The translations under genes were made by a program, and so were the position numbers. Positions 24,827 through 33,739 of a stretch of DNA of 64,000 nucleotides are shown here, piece by piece (the first letter of the stretch is position 1; each line of letters opens with the position of its first letter). Location: positions 62,001 through 126,000 of the forward strand of contig NZ_JBNAGJ010000009.1 of assembly GCF_049803795.1 (NCBI RefSeq), given 5' to 3'. A model generated the notes under the pieces. The model had not been told where the DNA came from. It searched no databases and saw nothing but the letters and a program-made list of their open reading frames with translations. The DNA is from Thalassobius sp002708925. GTDB taxonomy: Bacteria > Pseudomonadota > Alphaproteobacteria > Rhodobacterales > Rhodobacteraceae.

Positions 24827-26225
24827 GGGGCAGGACTTTCCCCGGATTAAGAATGCCGTTGGGGTCCAGCGCGGTTTTGATTGCCTGCATTGCGGCCAGG
24901 GCGGCCGGGTCTTTGCGGCGCTGCATCGAGGGCAATTTGGACAGCCCGATCCCGTGCTCTGCCGAGAAACTGCCCCCCAGTTTGCGCACCTCTTCTTCGA
25001 CGGCCTCCATGATCGTGTCGATGTGATCTGCGTCGCCGGAACCGGGCCAGACGGTATAGTGAATATTGCCATCGCCCAGATGTGCGACGATCACCTCGCG
25101 GGCCTTGGGGTCAATCTGCGGCAGACGGGTTTTCATCACCTCCAGAAAAACCGAGACCTTATCCAGCGGCACCGCGATGTCATTGGACAAAAGAGGCGGG
25201 CGGGACATGGCAATCTCGGCGGCGGCTTCGCGGCGTTCCCACATTTCGCGGCGCTGGCTTTCATTCTGGGCGACGACCGCATCCAGAACGGCGCCCTGTT
25301 CGAACATGCCGGCCAGCACGTTTTCCAGATGGGCTGTCACGGGGATTTGCCCGTCCGGTCCGGGGGTGGCATCACGAGGGGCGGTGACGCCGATCTCGAC
25401 CAAGATGTTCACCTCGTGCGGGGTCTCGAAAGGCTCGCGGGCATTTGGGTTGATCTGCTTATGCAGGCCGATGTGATGGCGCGGCATGTATTCAAAGGCT
25501 TCGACACAGCTGCCGGTGACCTCTTGTAACTGGTTGAGCAGTTCCAGCGCCTGCGGCAGGCCCGGCGCGGCCACCATCGCGGTGGCATAGGCGCGCGGCT
25601 TGGGGTGCAGTTTCAGCACTGCGGCAGTGATGATACCCAGCGTGCCCTCGGCCCCGATCAGCAGGTGCTTGAGGTTATAGCCCGAGTTGTCCTTATGCAG
25701 TTCGGACATGATATTCATGATTTCACCGCTGGGCAGGACGGCCTCGATTCCCAGCACCAGATCGCGGGTATTGCCATAACGCAGCACGTTCGAGCCCCCC
25801 GCATTGGTGGACAGCACCCCCCCGATCATCGCCGAGCCCTTGGCCCCGAATGTCAGCGGAAAGATCAGATCCTGGGCTTCGGCGGCGGAGTGGACATCGG
25901 CCAGGATCGCCCCGGCCTGAACGATCGCAATCCGCGCGGGGGCGCGCACCTCGTGGATGGCATTCATCCGCTCCAGCGACAGCATCACCGCCCCTTGGGC
26001 CACGGCCCCACCCGCAAGCCCCGTATTGCCCGACACCGGCACGATCACCGTGCCCGTCCGATTGGCCCATTTCACAATGTCCGAGACCTCTTGGGTATTG
26101 CCGGCCCGCACGACGGCGGCCGGTTGATAGCTGTATTTCCCCACCCAGTCGCGCGTATATTTGGCCATGTCCTTGCCGGTTAGAACATGTGTCGCGCCAA
26201 CGATTTGTGAAAGTTCTTCGATCAT
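24813..26225 (-). CDS. FAD-linked 2-hydroxyacid dehydrogenase (GlcD/D-lactate dehydrogenase type)
   Basis: The 470-residue flavoprotein has an N-terminal FAD-binding type 4 (PCMH) domain with VPVSGNTGLAGGAV. A C-terminal FAD-linked-oxidase domain ends in EHGIGLSKLPSM and PNGILNPGKVLP. Substrates of relatives include D-lactate, D-2-hydroxyglutarate and glycolate. Single-subunit organisation favours the D-lactate or D-2-hydroxyglutarate group. GAGGGGGG sits before the ATG at 26225; longer in-frame extensions lack this. It is divergent from the acyltransferase gene. Confidence 0.88.
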   Translation of the reverse strand: MIEELSQIVGATHVLTGKDMAKYTRDWVGKYSYQPAAVVRAGNTQEVSDIVKWANRTGTVIVPVSGNTGLAGGAVAQGAVMLSLERMNAIHEVRAPARIAIVQAGAILADVHSAAEAQDLIFPLTFGAKGSAMIGGVLSTNAGGSNVLRYGNTRDLVLGIEAVLPSGEIMNIMSELHKDNSGYNLKHLLIGAEGTLGIITAAVLKLHPKPRAYATAMVAAPGLPQALELLNQLQEVTGSCVEAFEYMPRHHIGLHKQINPNAREPFETPHEVNILVEIGVTAPRDATPGPDGQIPVTAHLENVLAGMFEQGAVLDAVVAQNESQRREMWERREAAAEIAMSRPPLLSNDIAVPLDKVSVFLEVMKTRLPQIDPKAREVIVAHLGDGNIHYTVWPGSGDADHIDTIMEAVEEEVRKLGGSFSAEHGIGLSKLPSMQRRKDPAALAAMQAIKTALDPNGILNPGKVLPPSAS

Positions 26226-26349
26226 GATGCCCCCCTCGTCGCCGGGTATTTGTGTCGGATTGGTATGCAGAAGTCTAGCGATGTCACAGCGGGCTTGACC
26301 CAAAACAAGCCTGCGGGAATGCTGAAACGGAATAAACAGGTGAGCAGGC

Positions 26350-27342
26350 ATGACAGGGCGTGAAAACGGCTTTGACGCAATCAAGGGCGCAGCGATTATC
26401 TTGGTGGTTTTCGGCCATGTCTGGCTGGGGCTGGGCAGTGCCGGGCTGATCGGCGACGCCCAGTTGTTCCGCACGGTAGAAGAGGCCATCTACCTGTTCC
26501 ATATGCCGGTGTTTTTCTTCGTTTCGGGCTTGTTTTTCATGCCGAAGCCCGCGCCGGTCCCGTTTTTGCGCCATAAGGTGCTGACCCTGCTTTGGCCTCT
26601 GTTGCTGTGGAGCTGGATCGAAGCTCTGGCCTTGCTGGTCTCGGGGCAGGGAGGGGATCGCGGGGTCTCGGGGCTGCTGGATGTGCTGGCCTATCCGGTT
26701 CCTGTCAAAAGCGTGTTCTGGTTTTTGTGGGCGCTGTTCGTGCTGCAAATCGGCGCCTATCTGGTTCAGCGGCTGTTCCGGGCGGGCGCGCTGGTGGCGA
26801 TGCTGGGGCTGGCCATCGCGTCCGTGTTGTTTTTCCTGTTGGGGCTGAATCCGGGAATCTTTGTCACAATTATCGAAAATGCGCCGTATTTTCTGGCCGG
26901 TATCCTGATGCGTCCCATCCGCAAAGAGCTGGCCCACCCGCTGCCCCTGCCCTTTGTTGTGGGGGCGCTGATGCTGATCCTGTCCGAGGTCGTGCATCTG
27001 AAAGAGGGGATCGGCGCGCCGTGGTTTCAGGTCACGGCTCTGCTGGCGGTGATGGGCTTTTGCGGTGTGTTCGCCCGGATCGGCAACACCTGGGCGGGGG
27101 GCGGTTTTGCCTGGCTGGGCGCGCGGACCATGCCGATTTATCTGATCCATATCATCCTGACCGCAGCCACCCGCGTGACCCTGCTGAAACTGGGCGTCAC
27201 CGCCCTGGGGCCGCATCTGGTGGCGGGGGTGCTGATGGGCATTGGCGTGCCGCTGATCGTGGATGCGGCAGTGCAGCGGCTGGGATGGGGGAAAGTGGCC
27301 GGGTTCGGCCAGCGCCCTGGACGCGCGACTATGCAAAACTGA
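26350..27342 (+). CDS. Acyltransferase-3 family membrane protein
   Basis: The 330-residue integral membrane protein has about ten hydrophobic segments. The family-3 start motif GFDAIKGAAIILVVFGHVW contains the conserved histidine, and the second conserved region is LFHMPVFFFVSGLFF. Members transfer acetyl or succinyl groups to surface polysaccharides or lipids on the periplasmic side. No glycan genes are nearby, so the substrate is unknown. GAGCAGG precedes the ATG. The 3' end overlaps hpaH by 14 bp. Confidence 0.87.
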   Translation: MTGRENGFDAIKGAAIILVVFGHVWLGLGSAGLIGDAQLFRTVEEAIYLFHMPVFFFVSGLFFMPKPAPVPFLRHKVLTLLWPLLLWSWIEALALLVSGQGGDRGVSGLLDVLAYPVPVKSVFWFLWALFVLQIGAYLVQRLFRAGALVAMLGLAIASVLFFLLGLNPGIFVTIIENAPYFLAGILMRPIRKELAHPLPLPFVVGALMLILSEVVHLKEGIGAPWFQVTALLAVMGFCGVFARIGNTWAGGGFAWLGARTMPIYLIHIILTAATRVTLLKLGVTALGPHLVAGVLMGIGVPLIVDAAVQRLGWGKVAGFGQRPGRATMQN

Positions 27343-28129
27343 CCGAGACACCGCCGAACGGGCCGAAATCGGCCTCGATGACCGCCCCCGAGGGGGCCTC
27401 GACCGGGCGAATGAAACTGCCGGACAGGATCACCTGCCCCGGTTTGATCTGCTGGCCGTACTGGTCCATCCGGTGCGCCAGCCAGACGATGCCCTGCACA
27501 GGATCGTTCAGCACCCCGGCACCCAGCCCGGTTTCTTCGACCGCGCCGTTTTTCTGCACGATCGCGCCGACCCAGCGCAGATCATGGGCGTCGATCTGGT
27601 GGCGCTCGTCCCCCAGCACAATCCCGGCATTGGCCGCATTATCGCTGATCGTGTCGGTGATGATCCGGGTTTGGCCCGTCGCCGGATCCGCCCGCAGAAT
27701 GCGCGTGTCCAGAATCTCAAGCGCGGGCGTCACGTAATCGGTGGCGGCGATCACATCGGCGGCCGTCACGTGGCGTCCGGCCAGGGGGGCCTTCATCACA
27801 AAGGCGATCTCGGCCTCGATCCGGGGCTGAATGAACCGCCCCTTGGGCACCACCCCGCCGTTTTCAAAGGCCATGTCATCCATCAGAACGCCGCTGTCGG
27901 GGATGTCGATATTCAGCGCGGCCTGCATCGCCTTTGAGGTCAGGCCGATTTTCCAGCCGATCACCTTGCGCCCCACCGCCTTGCGCCGCGCGATCAACGC
28001 GGCCTGAACGGCATAGGCGTCATCCATCGTCATGCCGGGGTATTTCAGTGACAAAAGCCCGATCTGCTGACCCGATTGTTCGGCCTGCCACAGGGCCTCG
28101 GCGGCCTCGACATGCTGGTCGGGGGTCAT
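27329..28129 (-). CDS. hpaH: 2-oxo-hept-4-ene-1,7-dioate hydratase
   Basis: Late step of homoprotocatechuate meta-cleavage: hydrates 2-oxohept-4-enedioate to 4-hydroxy-2-oxoheptanedioate. The 266-residue member of the FAH/MhpD superfamily has GWKIGLTSKAMQ and the metal-site strand RIEAEIAFVM. It ends with the segment SGSFIRPVEAPSGAVIEADFG. The ATG overlaps the hpaG stop (ATGA). It is the last gene of the operon. The aldolase HpaI that would act next is not in the cluster. Confidence 0.93.
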   Translation of the reverse strand: MTPDQHVEAAEALWQAEQSGQQIGLLSLKYPGMTMDDAYAVQAALIARRKAVGRKVIGWKIGLTSKAMQAALNIDIPDSGVLMDDMAFENGGVVPKGRFIQPRIEAEIAFVMKAPLAGRHVTAADVIAATDYVTPALEILDTRILRADPATGQTRIITDTISDNAANAGIVLGDERHQIDAHDLRWVGAIVQKNGAVEETGLGAGVLNDPVQGIVWLAHRMDQYGQQIKPGQVILSGSFIRPVEAPSGAVIEADFGPFGGVSVSFA

Positions 28130-28983
28130 GCCTCGTCCTCCACCGTGTTGGTCAGGGTGCCGATGCCTTCGACCTCGATTTCGACCACGTCGCCGGGGAC
28201 CAGGTATTTGGGCGGATCGAACCGCGCGCCCGCGCCGGTAGGAGTGCCGGTCACGATGATGTCGCCGGGCACCAGCGTGGTGAAGGTACTGATATAGGCG
28301 ATTTCCTCGCGGATCGGGAACATCATGCGCGCCAGCACGTCGTCCTGGCGGACCTCGCCGTTCACGCGGGTGATGATGCGCGCGTCATCCAGCTGTTTGG
28401 CATCGGAGAAGGGCACCAGCCAAGGGCCGATGGCGCCCGAATTGTCCCAGTTCTTGCCCTGAGTCACGTTGAATTTCGCATGGCGCACCCAGTCGCGGAT
28501 CGTGCCCTCGTTGCACAGGGTCAGGGCGGCGATGTGGTCATAGGCGTCCTCGGGTTTGATGCGGCGGCCGCCCTTGCCGATGACGATGACCACCTCGCCC
28601 TCGTAATCCAGCGTGTGGTTTTCCGGCGGGCGGATCAGCGGGCGGCCATGGCCGGTAAAGCTGCGCGCAAACCGCGGGAACAGCGACATGTGTTTGGGCT
28701 GGCTGGAGCCGTCCTTGTATTCGGCGTTCCGGTCGGGAAAGTTGACGCCCACACACAGGATTTTTTCAGGCGCGGGGATCGGGATGTCATATTCGAACGT
28801 CCCCTCCGGATGCGTCACGGCGCGGTTCTCGGCGGCTTTGGTTAGGGCGCTCAGACCGTCTGCGGCGATCACCTCGCGCAGGGTGGGCCATTGCGGGAAA
28901 TCCCCGGACAGGGCGACAAATCCCCCTTCGATCACGGCGCCGTAAAGCTGGCCGTCCTCTGTCGATACAGTCGCAAATTTCAT
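28126..28983 (-). CDS. Fumarylacetoacetate-hydrolase family isomerase/decarboxylase (HpaG-like)
   Basis: The 285-residue FAH-fold enzyme carries metal ligands in DYEGEVVIVIGKGGRR and the family motif VGVNFPDR. In the hpa pathway this family decarboxylates and isomerises 5-oxopent-3-ene-1,2,5-tricarboxylate. In E. coli HpaG is a fusion of two such domains, whereas here only one domain is present. I chose the ATG at 28983 (MKFATVSTEDG) over a GTG nine bases upstream. GAAGAAAG is well placed. It lies between the VOC dioxygenase and hpaH. Confidence 0.86.
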   Translation of the reverse strand: MKFATVSTEDGQLYGAVIEGGFVALSGDFPQWPTLREVIAADGLSALTKAAENRAVTHPEGTFEYDIPIPAPEKILCVGVNFPDRNAEYKDGSSQPKHMSLFPRFARSFTGHGRPLIRPPENHTLDYEGEVVIVIGKGGRRIKPEDAYDHIAALTLCNEGTIRDWVRHAKFNVTQGKNWDNSGAIGPWLVPFSDAKQLDDARIITRVNGEVRQDDVLARMMFPIREEIAYISTFTTLVPGDIIVTGTPTGAGARFDPPKYLVPGDVVEIEVEGIGTLTNTVEDEA

Positions 28984-29005
28984 GCTATTCACTTTCTTCA
29001 GCGGG

Positions 29006-29986
29006 TCAGGGAGCGATGATCGGTTGCGCTTTCATCTTGCTGTCGCGCAATTCGGTATCGCGGAAAACGCTGCCATGTTCGAACCACGATTTCGGCGCAG
29101 GCGCACCCCACAAGGTCTGGCGCTGCGGGTCTTTGAGATCCCATTTGATCGGCTCCAGATCGGGGTCAACCGTTTGATAATCCGAGCAATAAATCTCGAT
29201 CCGGTGGCCGTCCGGATCCAGAATATAGAGGAAGAACGCGTTGGAAATCCCGTGCCGGCCCGGCCCGCGTTCGATGTTATCCAGGTATCCTGTGGTGCTC
29301 ATCAGGTCCAGCAGGTCGATGATGTTCAGCGGCGTGGGCACCCAGAAGGCGGTGTGGTGCAGGCGCGGGCCCTTGCCGTTGGTAAAGGCGATGTCGTGGA
29401 TGCCGCCCTTGCGGTGCATCCAGGCGGCCCACAGGTTCTTGCTTGCGTCGTCCTCGGTGTATTCGGTGACGCGGAAGCCCAGCTCATTGTAGAATTCAAC
29501 GCTGGCGTCCACATCGGGGCTGTAGCAGTTGAAATGGTCGATCCGCAGGGGTTTCACGCCGTTGTACAGCTTATATTCCTGATGGATGGGCGCCAGGCGG
29601 TCCATTTTGAAGTAGAATTCCATCGGCGCGCCGAACAGGTCGGTGCTGCGCAGGGTGCGGCCCTGATAGGGGCGATCCACCCATTCGACGGGCAGATCCT
29701 TGGCGGCGAACCACTCGGCGGCCTTGTCCAGGTCTTCTTCGGAGAACACCTTATAGGACAGATAGCTGACCGAGGGCGCATCCCCCTGTTTCAGAACCAT
29801 GCAGTGGTGGCCGCGCTCTTCCATGGCGCGCAGATAGAGGGTGCTGTCATCCTCGTCAGTGACTTGCAGGCCCAGCGTGTCCACATAGAAGGCGCGGCTG
29901 GCGGCCAGATCCCTGACGATCAGCTCGACATGGCTGAGGCGCACGATGTTGAACGCGGGGTAAAGGTTTGGGGCGGGAACGGGCAT
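29006..29986 (-). CDS. 3,4-dihydroxyphenylacetate 2,3-dioxygenase, vicinal-oxygen-chelate (type I) class
   Basis: Ring-cleaving extradiol dioxygenase with two VOC modules. The 326-residue protein closely follows the Brevibacterium Fe / Arthrobacter Mn HPCD pattern. Metal ligands are inferred as His151 (LRIDHFN), His211 (RLHHTAF) and Glu264 (HRIEIY). The signature IERGPGRHGISNAFFLYILDPDGHR is intact, so it looks active. GGAG lies upstream of the ATG at 29986. It is 26 bp downstream of an unrelated LigB-type enzyme for the same reaction, which is unusual. It could have a different metal or substrate preference. Confidence 0.93.
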   Translation of the reverse strand: MPVPAPNLYPAFNIVRLSHVELIVRDLAASRAFYVDTLGLQVTDEDDSTLYLRAMEERGHHCMVLKQGDAPSVSYLSYKVFSEEDLDKAAEWFAAKDLPVEWVDRPYQGRTLRSTDLFGAPMEFYFKMDRLAPIHQEYKLYNGVKPLRIDHFNCYSPDVDASVEFYNELGFRVTEYTEDDASKNLWAAWMHRKGGIHDIAFTNGKGPRLHHTAFWVPTPLNIIDLLDLMSTTGYLDNIERGPGRHGISNAFFLYILDPDGHRIEIYCSDYQTVDPDLEPIKWDLKDPQRQTLWGAPAPKSWFEHGSVFRDTELRDSKMKAQPIIAP

Positions 29987-30012
29987 AAGGGTCTCCTGTC
30001 GTCGGGTCGGCC

Positions 30013-30867
30013 CTATGGGACCGGGAAAATCACGTTGGTCTGGCCGGTGCCGGAACTGGGGAAATACTCGGTCACGATCTCGCATTTCTGGTCATATCGG
30101 TCCCATCCCAGCGCGCCATACAGCATGGCGGTGTCATGCATTGCGCCTTCTCCGCAGCAATGTGCGGCATATTCTGGCAGCATCTTCAGAAAGCTCGCGT
30201 GATCGCCGTTTTTCCACATCTCCAGCACATGCAGGTCCATCTGGCGGTTGAATTCGGAACTGATGGTGAAGGTGCCGTTGTTGGCGGCATAGTCCTTGTT
30301 GGCCCAGATTTTGTGGGACAGGCTGCCGCTGGCCAGCAGCAGGACCTTGTGATCGCTGGCCTCGACCGCTTTGCGGATCGCTTCGCCGATCACACGGCTT
30401 TCGTCATGGTCGTGCACGGTGCACCAGGCCGCAATTGAGACCACCTTCAGGTCGTGTTCGCGGCTCATGAAGCGCATTGGCACCAGCGAGCCGTATTCCA
30501 GCTCCAGACTGTCCAGGTGGTGCGACAGCGTATACACCCCCATATCCGAGGCCGCCTGCGCAATCGCATCCCCCAGTTGGGGATTGCCCGGATAGTCATA
30601 GGGCAGATCCTGAATGAACTGCGGAAACTCATTCGAGGTGAACATCCCGTGGAAGCGATGGTTCGCGTTGATATGAAAGCCCGCGTTGATCACCCAATGG
30701 GTATCACAGATCACCACGGTGTCGGCCCCCAGGGCTCTGGCCCTGCGCGCGATTTCATAGTGGCCCTCGATGGCCGGCTGGCGTTTGCCCTGGATCGGGC
30801 CGGGCTGTTCCGACATCAGCATTGTCGGAACGTGGGTTACCTTGGCGGCAAGGACGATTTCACCCAT
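30013..30867 (-). CDS. hpaD: 3,4-dihydroxyphenylacetate 2,3-dioxygenase, LigB (type III) class
   Basis: The 284-residue protein is of the E. coli HpaD family. It starts MGEIVLAAKVTHVPTMLMSE with the iron-binding His12, and has VICDTHWVINAGFH and LASGSLSHKIW. Type III extradiol dioxygenases are unrelated in fold to VOC enzymes but open the same aromatic ring. GGAGGAGAAAGAG precedes the ATG at 30867; longer upstream frames are not needed. It lies between hpaE and the VOC dioxygenase, in the position expected for hpaD. Confidence 0.93.
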   Translation of the reverse strand: MGEIVLAAKVTHVPTMLMSEQPGPIQGKRQPAIEGHYEIARRARALGADTVVICDTHWVINAGFHINANHRFHGMFTSNEFPQFIQDLPYDYPGNPQLGDAIAQAASDMGVYTLSHHLDSLELEYGSLVPMRFMSREHDLKVVSIAAWCTVHDHDESRVIGEAIRKAVEASDHKVLLLASGSLSHKIWANKDYAANNGTFTISSEFNRQMDLHVLEMWKNGDHASFLKMLPEYAAHCCGEGAMHDTAMLYGALGWDRYDQKCEIVTEYFPSSGTGQTNVIFPVP

Positions 30868-30913
30868 CTCTTTCTCCTCCGATAGAAACTGTCGCGCGTT
30901 TCCTGTGGGCGAT

Positions 30914-32425
<1,512 letters not shown>

Positions 32426-32428
32426 GTC

Positions 32429-32812
32429 TCAGCCTTTCAGATGGTCGCGGATAGTGCCGGTTTTGGGGGAAAGCTGGGGGTCGATGTCGCGCATCTCCAT
32501 CGACAGAGCCAGCGAGCGCGTCTCAAGCACGGGTTTCAGAAATACCTGGGCAGCGTCGAAAATGGCGGCTGTGGCGCGTTTGCGCGTGTCCAGATCCCGG
32601 CCGGCCCGCAGGCGAACGCTCAGGTCGATATAGCCGTGTTTGGGGTCTCCGTCGGCCAGGCTGACATGATCGGCCCGAAAGGCCCGCACTCTGACGCCGG
32701 CCATGGGGAAAACACCCGTGGCAATCGCTTCGCGCCGCAGCAGGTCGCAGAATGCGGGCCAATCCACCGCCTCTTCGAGGTTGGCGGAATAGTCGATCAT
32801 GAAATGCGGCAT
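32429..32812 (-). CDS. hpaF: 5-carboxymethyl-2-hydroxymuconate delta-isomerase
   Basis: Small trimeric tautomerase-like enzyme. The start MPHFMIDYSANLEE provides catalytic Pro1 after Met removal. The 127-residue length is normal for HpaF (CHMI). GGGGAGGACAC precedes the ATG at 32812. It is first in the leftward hpa operon, facing the divergent hpaR across a 99-bp promoter region with a palindrome. Confidence 0.92.
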   Translation of the reverse strand: MPHFMIDYSANLEEAVDWPAFCDLLRREAIATGVFPMAGVRVRAFRADHVSLADGDPKHGYIDLSVRLRAGRDLDTRKRATAAIFDAAQVFLKPVLETRSLALSMEMRDIDPQLSPKTGTIRDHLKG

Positions 32813-32832
32813 GTGTCCTCCCCGCTCAGTCA

Positions 32833-32844
32833 TTAACATGTTAA
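32833..32844. promoter_or_regulatory. Candidate HpaR operator
   Basis: TTAACATGTTAA is a perfect 12-bp AT-rich palindrome 21 bp upstream of hpaF and 68 bp upstream of hpaR. MarR-type repressors bind such dyads in divergent promoters and are relieved by the aromatic substrate. Binding is inferred from position and regulator family. Confidence 0.65.
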
Positions 32845-32911
32845 ATAAAATTCCGAAGCTGCGTCAAGCCCCCGTATTGTCAGGCGCAAAAAACCGGGGC
32901 AAAACAGGGTT

Positions 32912-33367
32912 ATGGATGCAAAAGGACACCTCCCGCCGGAAACGAATCGGTCTTTGCCAATTGCGTTGCTCAGGGCGCGCGAAAAGGTGATGGGGCCGAT
33001 CCGGTCTATGCTGATGGATGTCGGCGTGACGGAACAGCAGTGGCGCGTGATGCGTGTGCTGAACGAATGCGGCACCCTGGACCCGACCGAGATCGCCGAG
33101 CGATCCTGCCTGCTGCTGCCGTCCTTGACGCGGATTTTACAAACGCTGGAGAGCAAAGCGCTGATTTCACGCGCACCGCATCCGACGGACCGGCGCAAGC
33201 AGCTGGTCACGATCACCGGGGCCGGTCAGCAGATGATTCTGGACAACATGAAGGAAAGCCAGCGCCTGAACGCGTGGCTGCGAGAGTCCTTTGGTGATGA
33301 AAAGCTGGATGCCTTGCTGGATCTTCTGAACGAGCTGGACGCGTTGGAGCGTCTGGAAGATCACTGA
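32912..33367 (+). CDS. hpaR: MarR-family repressor of homoprotocatechuate degradation
   Basis: The 151-residue winged-helix protein has the MarR pattern VTEQQWRVMRVLNECGTLDPTEIAERS. The recognition helix is LLPSLTRILQTLESKALI and the wing is DRRKQLVTIT. Divergent placement from hpaF with a shared palindrome matches HpaR, which represses until homoprotocatechuate or its precursor binds. The start ATG at 32912 lacks a strong Shine-Dalgarno. Confidence 0.9.
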   Translation: MDAKGHLPPETNRSLPIALLRAREKVMGPIRSMLMDVGVTEQQWRVMRVLNECGTLDPTEIAERSCLLLPSLTRILQTLESKALISRAPHPTDRRKQLVTITGAGQQMILDNMKESQRLNAWLRESFGDEKLDALLDLLNELDALERLEDH

Positions 33368-33418
33368 AGCGGCAGGCCCCGCAGGGCCCGCCAGCTCGAT
33401 TCGTTCCGGTAGGTTCCG

Positions 33419-33739
33419 CTATAGGCCAAGCAGAACCGTCTGACCGTCCAGTTTGACCGGGAAACTGGCGGTTTGCCCCTCATCCGCGCCCTGAGCAGCG
33501 CCGGTTTCCAGCGAGATCACCCAGTTATGCAGCGGGCAGGTGACGCATCCGTCATGCACGATGCCCTGGCTGAGCGGGCCGTTTTTATGCGGGCACTTAT
33601 CCTCCAGCGCGAAGATGCGGTCATCGCTGGTGCGGAAAATCGCGATGGTCATGTCGCCGTTTTTCACGCAGCGCGCACCCTGGCGCGGGATGTCCGAGAT
33701 GTCTCCGACCGAGACCCATTGTTGTGCTTGGACGTTCAT
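33419..33739 (-). CDS. nirD: Nitrite reductase (NADH) small subunit
   Basis: The 106-residue partner of NirB in assimilatory reduction of nitrite to ammonium. The fold is Rieske-like, and the cluster ligands are present here: CPH (in DKCPHKNGP) and CPLH. Some NirD, such as that of E. coli, lack them, so this one may bind a 2Fe-2S centre. The ATG overlaps the nirB stop by four bases. No nitrate reductase or transporter follows. Confidence 0.94.
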   Translation of the reverse strand: MNVQAQQWVSVGDISDIPRQGARCVKNGDMTIAIFRTSDDRIFALEDKCPHKNGPLSQGIVHDGCVTCPLHNWVISLETGAAQGADEGQTASFPVKLDGQTVLLGL

